64,000 bases of DNA from positions 62,001-126,000 of the forward strand of contig NTJZ01000007.1 of assembly GCA_002457215.1 (NCBI GenBank), in the 5' to 3' direction. Positions within the stretch are counted from its first letter, which is position 1, and the number at the start of each line of letters is the position of its first letter. Shown piece by piece: positions 59,368-64,000 of this stretch. Made by a program: the position numbers and the translations under genes. The DNA comes from OM182 bacterium MED-G28 (GTDB lineage: Bacteria; Pseudomonadota; Gammaproteobacteria; Pseudomonadales; Pseudohongiellaceae). Under the pieces are notes generated by a model that was not told where the DNA came from, did no database searches, and worked only from the letters and a program-made list of their open reading frames with translations.

Positions 59368-59484
59368 GGAGTTTAGGGGTTGGATGAGATTCATCGATGT
59401 GGTTCGCCCAATTGCGAAGCAATTAGCTACAAGCGCGCCAGCGCGAAGCTCGCAAGGGACAAACACCCAAATAGCCGCCGCTGA

Positions 59485-60447
59485 TTACCGACTACGCCAG
59501 CGATCGATTAGTACGGCGAGGATAATGACCAAGCCAGTGATGAGTCGTTTAAAAGGTTCGGAAACACCGAGCTGAGCCAAACCATTTTGTAAGACTGAAA
59601 TTATTAGTACTCCTATAAATGCACCAATAATTGAACCACGTCCACCCATTAGACTCGTGCCGCCGATAACTGCTGCCGCGATTGCAGAGAGTTCAAGTCC
59701 GATAGCAGCATTAGGGTCAGAAGCACCCAGATAAGCCGCATTCATTAATCCACCCAGGCCAGCAAGCAATCCGGAGATGACCAATACCCAGGTCAGGTAG
59801 GGCTCGGTGCGAATTCCGGAAATCTTCGCTGCTGTTTCGTTAGTGCCAATGGCAATCAAGTATCGTCCAAAAACAGTTCGGGTTAATGCCAGTTGAGCGA
59901 GCACCACCAGAGCGAGAGAAGTTAGAAATGACGCAGAAACCCCTATGCCAGATATGGGTAACGCCAAACCCTGAATACTGGGTCCAATGTATACGGTTTG
60001 CGAGTTGGTGACTAAATAGGCCATACCACGGCCAGCTTCCAGCATTCCCAGGGTAACTATAAAAATAGGCAAGCGGAAATAAGCTCCGAGGACTCCGTTT
60101 ATCAAACCTGCGCATCCACCTGCAGCAATTCCCAGCAAACCAGAAACAAGAAGTGGTAATTCGAATACAGTAAACGCGATACCTATTACGGCGCTAGACA
60201 ATGCGACCACAGAGCCTACTGACAAATCGATACCACCTGTAATCAGCACCAAAGTCATGCCAATAGTGACAACTGTTAAAGCCGGTAGTTGGGTGAGTAT
60301 TGCTGTGAGCGTACCAGTAGAAAAAAAGTTTTCAGCAGTGAAACCAAAAAATGCAACTAACAAGAGAAGAGCAATGAAGATGAAAAATTCTTCAAACATT
60401 AGACTCAACTTGTTCAAAATATTTATTTCGTTCGATTCAGTATTCAT
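59485..60447 (-). CDS. rbsC: ribose-type sugar ABC transporter permease RbsC
   Basis: 320 aa. Integral inner-membrane subunit with about ten hydrophobic segments. The family strings GMTLVLITGGIDLSVGSVVALSS, AGGCAGLINGVLGAYFRLPIFIVTLGML and AAAVIGGTSLMGGRGSIIGAF are clear. Forms the pore of a high-affinity sugar importer with RbsA and RbsB. Last gene of rbsK-rbsB-rbsA-rbsC. Confidence 0.93.
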   Translation of the reverse strand: MNTESNEINILNKLSLMFEEFFIFIALLLLVAFFGFTAENFFSTGTLTAILTQLPALTVVTIGMTLVLITGGIDLSVGSVVALSSAVIGIAFTVFELPLLVSGLLGIAAGGCAGLINGVLGAYFRLPIFIVTLGMLEAGRGMAYLVTNSQTVYIGPSIQGLALPISGIGVSASFLTSLALVVLAQLALTRTVFGRYLIAIGTNETAAKISGIRTEPYLTWVLVISGLLAGLGGLMNAAYLGASDPNAAIGLELSAIAAAVIGGTSLMGGRGSIIGAFIGVLIISVLQNGLAQLGVSEPFKRLITGLVIILAVLIDRWRSR

Positions 60448-60478
60448 TGGTTTTAGTTAAAGATGCGAATCTTGGTTG

Positions 60479-62005
60479 TTAAGAAACGAGTCTTTCTCCT
60501 TTGTGCTGACTAAAAGCCGCTTCCAATAACAGCTCGTTATTCCACTCACCCCGTTTGAAAGTTTTAACAGCTTTCCGATTTGAGAGCACCAGAATTCGAT
60601 CACAGAGTGTAGTTAATTCTTCGAGTTCACTGGAGGCGATGACAATGGCAGCACCCTGATCTCGTAATTGCCTTAGGTGTTCATGGATCGCCGCTTTAGA
60701 GCCGACATCTACACCTCTTGTCGGTTCGTCTAGTAGCCAAACATCTGCCTTGGTTTCAAGCCAGCGTGCAATGAGTACTTTTTGCTGATTGCCGCCGCTA
60801 AGTCTATCGATTAATTGCAGCGGGCCTTCACATTTGACTTTTAATCTATCTATTAGCTCTTCACTCACTTGCATTTCACGGGTAGGTACCACTCTTGATA
60901 AGCCACTCCCAAATTTTCCTAAACCCGCCACGGTCGTATTTAGTGATATAGATTTACTGGCAAAAATTCCTTGAGTCTTTCTATCTTCTGCGATTAGCGC
61001 CACACCATGCTTCACAGCAGTACTGGCGGAATCGATATAAATGTCATTCTTCTCTTTAGCAAGCAATGTTACCCGACCTTGGCGCTCTACTCCCAAACCA
61101 AATATTCCATGAAGTAGTTCCGATCTACCGGAGCCGGACAGCCCAACGATTCCCAGTACTTCACCTTCATGACATTGCAGCGAGATTGCATTGGGAAGTT
61201 CTGCCGTGGTCAATTGAAAAACATCCAATCGGACATCACCATACTCTCTTATTTGTTGCTCACCACGACTTTGCAGTTCTTCACCAGACATGGCTTTTAT
61301 TAGAGCGTCATTATCAAGAGTACTAGCAGGTGCTGTTAACTGGATTTTTCCATCCCGCAATACCGACACCACATCACAAACTTCCAAAACATCATCGAGG
61401 CGATGTGATACGTATATGACACTTAAACCATTCTCCGCTTTCTCTCTAATGATTTTATGAAGCTCGTCAGCTTGAGGACTAGTTAGTGCAGAGGTGGGCT
61501 CATCCAATATTAGAAGTCGTGTTTGCTCATCCGCCATTGATAATGCTTTGGCCAATTCAACGAGCTGTTTTTGAGCCAGAGAAAGATCAGCCACCCGTCT
61601 GTGCAAGGTAGCTGAATCGAGAGCGACCATGCCCATGAGCTCTCTCGCTTTTTTTTCAACACCGTCGCGATCAATGGTAATGGTTTTTCGAGGTAGCGCT
61701 GTTAACAGGATATTTTCTGCAACTGAAAGTGTATCTATCAGACTTAACTCCTGGGATGCGAGTGCAACTCCCTGATTGATGGATTCCTTCCTCGATTCAG
61801 GCGTATAGTCGTGTCCCTCGAGTTTAATTACGCCAGCGTCAGCGGCAAGCAGACCACAAATAATATTGATAAGAGTCGATTTGCCAGCACCATTTTCACC
61901 GACGAGACCATGAATACTCCCATCAGCTATCTCAAGCCGAACGTCCTGCAATACAGGAGCGGCGAAACTTTTACATAAGCCTTCAACGGAAATTCGAGCA
62001 GTCAC
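60479..62005 (-). CDS. rbsA: ribose-type sugar ABC transporter ATPase RbsA
   Basis: About 508 aa from a GTG at 62005 (VTARISVEGLCKSF); a TTG at 62044 overlapping the rbsB end would add 13 residues, and neither start has a clear ribosome binding site. Two tandem ATPase halves: Walker A GLVGENGAGKSTLINI and LSLAQKQLVELAKALS/LLILDEPTSALT in the first, GIVGLSGSGRSELLHG, LSGGNQQKVLIARWL and LLDEPTRGVDVG in the second. The second Walker A has Arg in place of Lys (GSGRSE), as is usual in the RbsA/MglA family. Confidence 0.94.
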   Translation of the reverse strand: MTARISVEGLCKSFAAPVLQDVRLEIADGSIHGLVGENGAGKSTLINIICGLLAADAGVIKLEGHDYTPESRKESINQGVALASQELSLIDTLSVAENILLTALPRKTITIDRDGVEKKARELMGMVALDSATLHRRVADLSLAQKQLVELAKALSMADEQTRLLILDEPTSALTSPQADELHKIIREKAENGLSVIYVSHRLDDVLEVCDVVSVLRDGKIQLTAPASTLDNDALIKAMSGEELQSRGEQQIREYGDVRLDVFQLTTAELPNAISLQCHEGEVLGIVGLSGSGRSELLHGIFGLGVERQGRVTLLAKEKNDIYIDSASTAVKHGVALIAEDRKTQGIFASKSISLNTTVAGLGKFGSGLSRVVPTREMQVSEELIDRLKVKCEGPLQLIDRLSGGNQQKVLIARWLETKADVWLLDEPTRGVDVGSKAAIHEHLRQLRDQGAAIVIASSELEELTTLCDRILVLSNRKAVKTFKRGEWNNELLLEAAFSQHKGERLVS

Positions 62006-62030
62006 GTTTTCGATTATTACTTTAGTTGAA

Positions 62031-62993
62031 TTACAGTGAGTCAACAGTGATCAGTTCAAGCGAAGTTTCTCTGTCTTCGGGAACTATGCCAGTAGCCAGT
62101 ACTTCAAGCGCATATTCGATTCCAAAGACTGCCAGCTGATCACCAAATTGATCTACTGTGGCAATCACAGTGCCAGATTCAATGAGGGGGTGAATCGCAG
62201 AGATGTTGTCAAAACCGGCAATAGTAATTTCACGCCCGAGGGCAGCTACTCTTACCGCGGACGCAGCACCTAAAGCCATATTGTCATTCGCGGCGAGAAT
62301 AACATCGAGTTCCGGAAATTGCGAGAGCATCCCTGCAGTAACTTGAGCTGCTCGAGTTTGGTCCCATTCGGCACTTTGTAAAGTGACAACTTCCATGCCA
62401 GCTTCGGCTACTGCCCGCTCAAACCCCGTGCGACGTTGAATGGAATTAAAAGCAGAAGTAATACCTTCGAGAATCGCAACTTCGCTGTTACTTGCTAATC
62501 CTTCCAGCGCAAAGTCACCAACCATTTTGGCACCAGCCAAATTACTTGGGCCTATAAAAGGTATTTGCAAATCGTATTCCGCCAGTATTTCAGGTTCGAG
62601 ACGGTTATCGATATTGATAACAACAATTCCCGCAGATTCCGCCCGAGCCAATGCAGGAACCAGCGCTCTAGAATCTGCTGGAGCGATGACAATGGCGTCC
62701 ACACCAGAGCTAATCATCTGATCAACCAGTGCTACTTGCTGTGCCAGGTCACTTTCATTACGAATGCCATTCACAATTAACTCATAGTCTTGAGAGTTCC
62801 CAGCGTTATGGGCTTCCGCACCTGCTGCCATATTGACAAAAAATTCATTCGCTAAAGATTTCATTACTAGCGCAACTACGGGAGTTTCGTTGCCACTTTC
62901 ACTTCCACCATCACTTGACGTGGTATTAGAATCATCAGAACCGCAGCTGGATAGCAATCCGCCTAATAGAAATACTGCAATTATTTTTTTCAT
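62031..62993 (-). CDS. rbsB: sugar-binding lipoprotein of the ribose-type ABC transporter (RbsB-like)
   Basis: 320 aa from the ATG at 62993 with GGAA upstream; the frame is open to 63014. Periplasmic-binding-protein fold of the RbsB group (VVALVMKSLANEFFVNMAAGAE, DAIVIAPADSRAL, NDNMALGAA, ITIAGFDN). The N-terminus MKKIIAVFLLGGLLSSC is a lipoprotein signal peptide with lipobox LSSC at 14-17, followed by GSDDSN. Most Gram-negative members are soluble, so the lipid anchor is unusual. With Gly at +2 it lacks the Asp+2 inner-membrane retention signal. Ligand not determinable; ribose is the default from rbsK. Confidence 0.9.
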   Translation of the reverse strand: MKKIIAVFLLGGLLSSCGSDDSNTTSSDGGSESGNETPVVALVMKSLANEFFVNMAAGAEAHNAGNSQDYELIVNGIRNESDLAQQVALVDQMISSGVDAIVIAPADSRALVPALARAESAGIVVINIDNRLEPEILAEYDLQIPFIGPSNLAGAKMVGDFALEGLASNSEVAILEGITSAFNSIQRRTGFERAVAEAGMEVVTLQSAEWDQTRAAQVTAGMLSQFPELDVILAANDNMALGAASAVRVAALGREITIAGFDNISAIHPLIESGTVIATVDQFGDQLAVFGIEYALEVLATGIVPEDRETSLELITVDSL

Positions 62994-63059
62994 TTTCAGT
63001 TCCATCATTGGCAAGCAGGGGCTAAGAATAACATGTTGCTCAACAATTCTTCTCGCCTC

Positions 63060-63983
63060 CTAAATTTTTACTTCATGGGCAAACGGCATCGCGTCTTGCG
63101 CTCCAGCTCGGGTTACTGAGATAGACGCAGCTCTGCAGGCAAATTCAATGCTTTGAGGAAGTTCATTGCCCTTGGCAAGCTCAGCCGCGAGAGACCCATT
63201 AAAGCAGTCTCCGGCCGCAGTCGTGTCAATTGCTTCGACTTCGATGGCTGGGATTAGTCGATGTTCATTTTTCGAGGCCAACAAGACACCGCTGCTACCG
63301 AGGGTAATTGCTAAATTATCGACTCCGAGCTGCAGTAAGGCTGAGGCCGCCTCCTTTGCGGAGTTTTCACCCGTAACCTTAATGCCACTGAGTATTTCCG
63401 CTTCCGTCTCATTAGGAGTAAGTAAAAATACATTTTCTAGTAAAGAGGGAGAAAGTGCTTGTGCCGGGGCTGGGGCTGGGTCGAGAATTATCCGGCAGTT
63501 GTTTTTAGCTCCCAATTCGATAGCCCTTGCTACCGATGCAAAAGGGATTTCCAATTGCAAAAGTATTATTGAACCTTCTGCAATATTGCTAAACGCTTTC
63601 TCTACGAGTTCAGCAGATAGTGTTACGTTTGCTCCTGGCACGACGACAATTTGATTCTCTCCCGTTTGATCCACATTGATTAGCGCGACGCCAGAAGCTT
63701 GTTCAGAATCTCTCGTGACTTGCTGGCAATCAATATTTTCTTTTTTCAGGCGTTCAATAGCCTGATCTCCAAGCGCATCAGTCCCAAGGTTTCCAACCAT
63801 TGTTACATTGGCACCAAGTCTCGCTGCCGCCACTGCCTGGTTGCCGCCTTTGCCTCCTGCTGAGACAAAGAAATTTGTGCCCATAACTGTTTCACCTGCA
63901 GCAGGAAGAGTAGGTGCGGTAGCTACCATGTCGGTATTAACGCTTCCAATAACAATAATAGGCGCTCGTTCCCTTGAATTCAT
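63060..63983 (-). CDS. rbsK: ribokinase
   Basis: 307 aa. PfkB-family kinase phosphorylating ribose to ribose-5-phosphate. VIGSVNTDMVATAPTLPAAGET, SAGGKGGNQAVAAARLGA (substrate-binding GGKGxN), ILDPAPAPAQ, LTPNETEAEILSG and IDTTAAGDCFNGSLA (anion hole and catalytic Asp) are typical. First gene of the operon on the minus strand; its promoter, and any regulator, would be beyond the window edge. Deoxyribose or another pentose as substrate cannot be excluded. Confidence 0.93.
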   Translation of the reverse strand: MNSRERAPIIVIGSVNTDMVATAPTLPAAGETVMGTNFFVSAGGKGGNQAVAAARLGANVTMVGNLGTDALGDQAIERLKKENIDCQQVTRDSEQASGVALINVDQTGENQIVVVPGANVTLSAELVEKAFSNIAEGSIILLQLEIPFASVARAIELGAKNNCRIILDPAPAPAQALSPSLLENVFLLTPNETEAEILSGIKVTGENSAKEAASALLQLGVDNLAITLGSSGVLLASKNEHRLIPAIEVEAIDTTAAGDCFNGSLAAELAKGNELPQSIEFACRAASISVTRAGAQDAMPFAHEVKI

Positions 63984-64000
63984 CGATCACATCCAATTAG

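Overview
The window is a 64 kb piece of chromosome from a gammaproteobacterium with low-to-mid 40s % GC by eye. The gene order repeatedly matches the Pseudomonas plan: secG-tpiA-glmM-folP-ftsH-rlmE / yhbY / greA-carB-carA-dapB; hemE-damX-aroB-aroK / ponA; rpmE / priA / ftsN-like / hslVU; ubiEJB-hisI-hisE-tatABC; typA-thiI / glnA-ntrB-ntrC; secB-rhodanese / gpmI-envC-ctpA; hisFAHB / asmA-mutY-yggX. That arrangement, the separate hisI and hisE genes and the single-function hisB point to a Pseudomonadales/Cellvibrionales-type or marine oligotrophic (OMG-like) gammaproteobacterium. The genus cannot be fixed from the sequence alone.

Layout. 1-1.2 kb: an RsuA-like gene that has lost its catalytic Asp, then tRNA-Leu(GAG). 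1.2-14 kb: housekeeping for secretion (secG), glycolysis (tpiA), cell wall (glmM, dapB), folate (folP), proteolysis (ftsH), ribosome maturation (rlmE, yhbY), transcription (greA) and carbamoyl phosphate (carAB). 14-17.5 kb: an acyl-CoA dehydrogenase and an internally deleted TonB-dependent receptor behind a Fur-box-like promoter. 17.5-29 kb: folK, hemE, a DamX-like ATPase/SPOR protein, aroBK, PBP1A, rpmE, chorismate mutase, priA and an FtsN-like SPOR protein. 29-37 kb: hslVU behind a heat-shock promoter, a DUF971 protein, ubiEJB, hisIE and tatABC. 37-46.5 kb: dtd, pip, typA, thiI and a nitrogen module. 46.5-59.2 kb: trmL, secB, rhodanese, gpmI, envC, ctpA, four his genes, asmA, mutY, yggX. 59.2-64 kb: tRNA-Phe, then a convergent ribose-type operon transcribed rbsK-rbsB-rbsA-rbsC, cut off near the window edge.

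The most notable module is at 42.1-46.3 kb. The glutamine synthetase beside ntrBC is the eukaryote-like GSII type (337 aa), not the GSI normally found there. It nevertheless has full NtrC control: two NtrC-like dyads 30 bp apart and a sigma-54 promoter (GG-N10-GC). A third, near-perfect NtrC dyad and a second sigma-54-like promoter precede ntrB with almost the same geometry. The glnA leader also contains a terminator-like hairpin that competes with a second hairpin. No CRISPR array, insertion sequence, prophage or obvious new multi-gene system was seen; the interest lies in gene displacement, decay and regulation within an otherwise conserved backbone.
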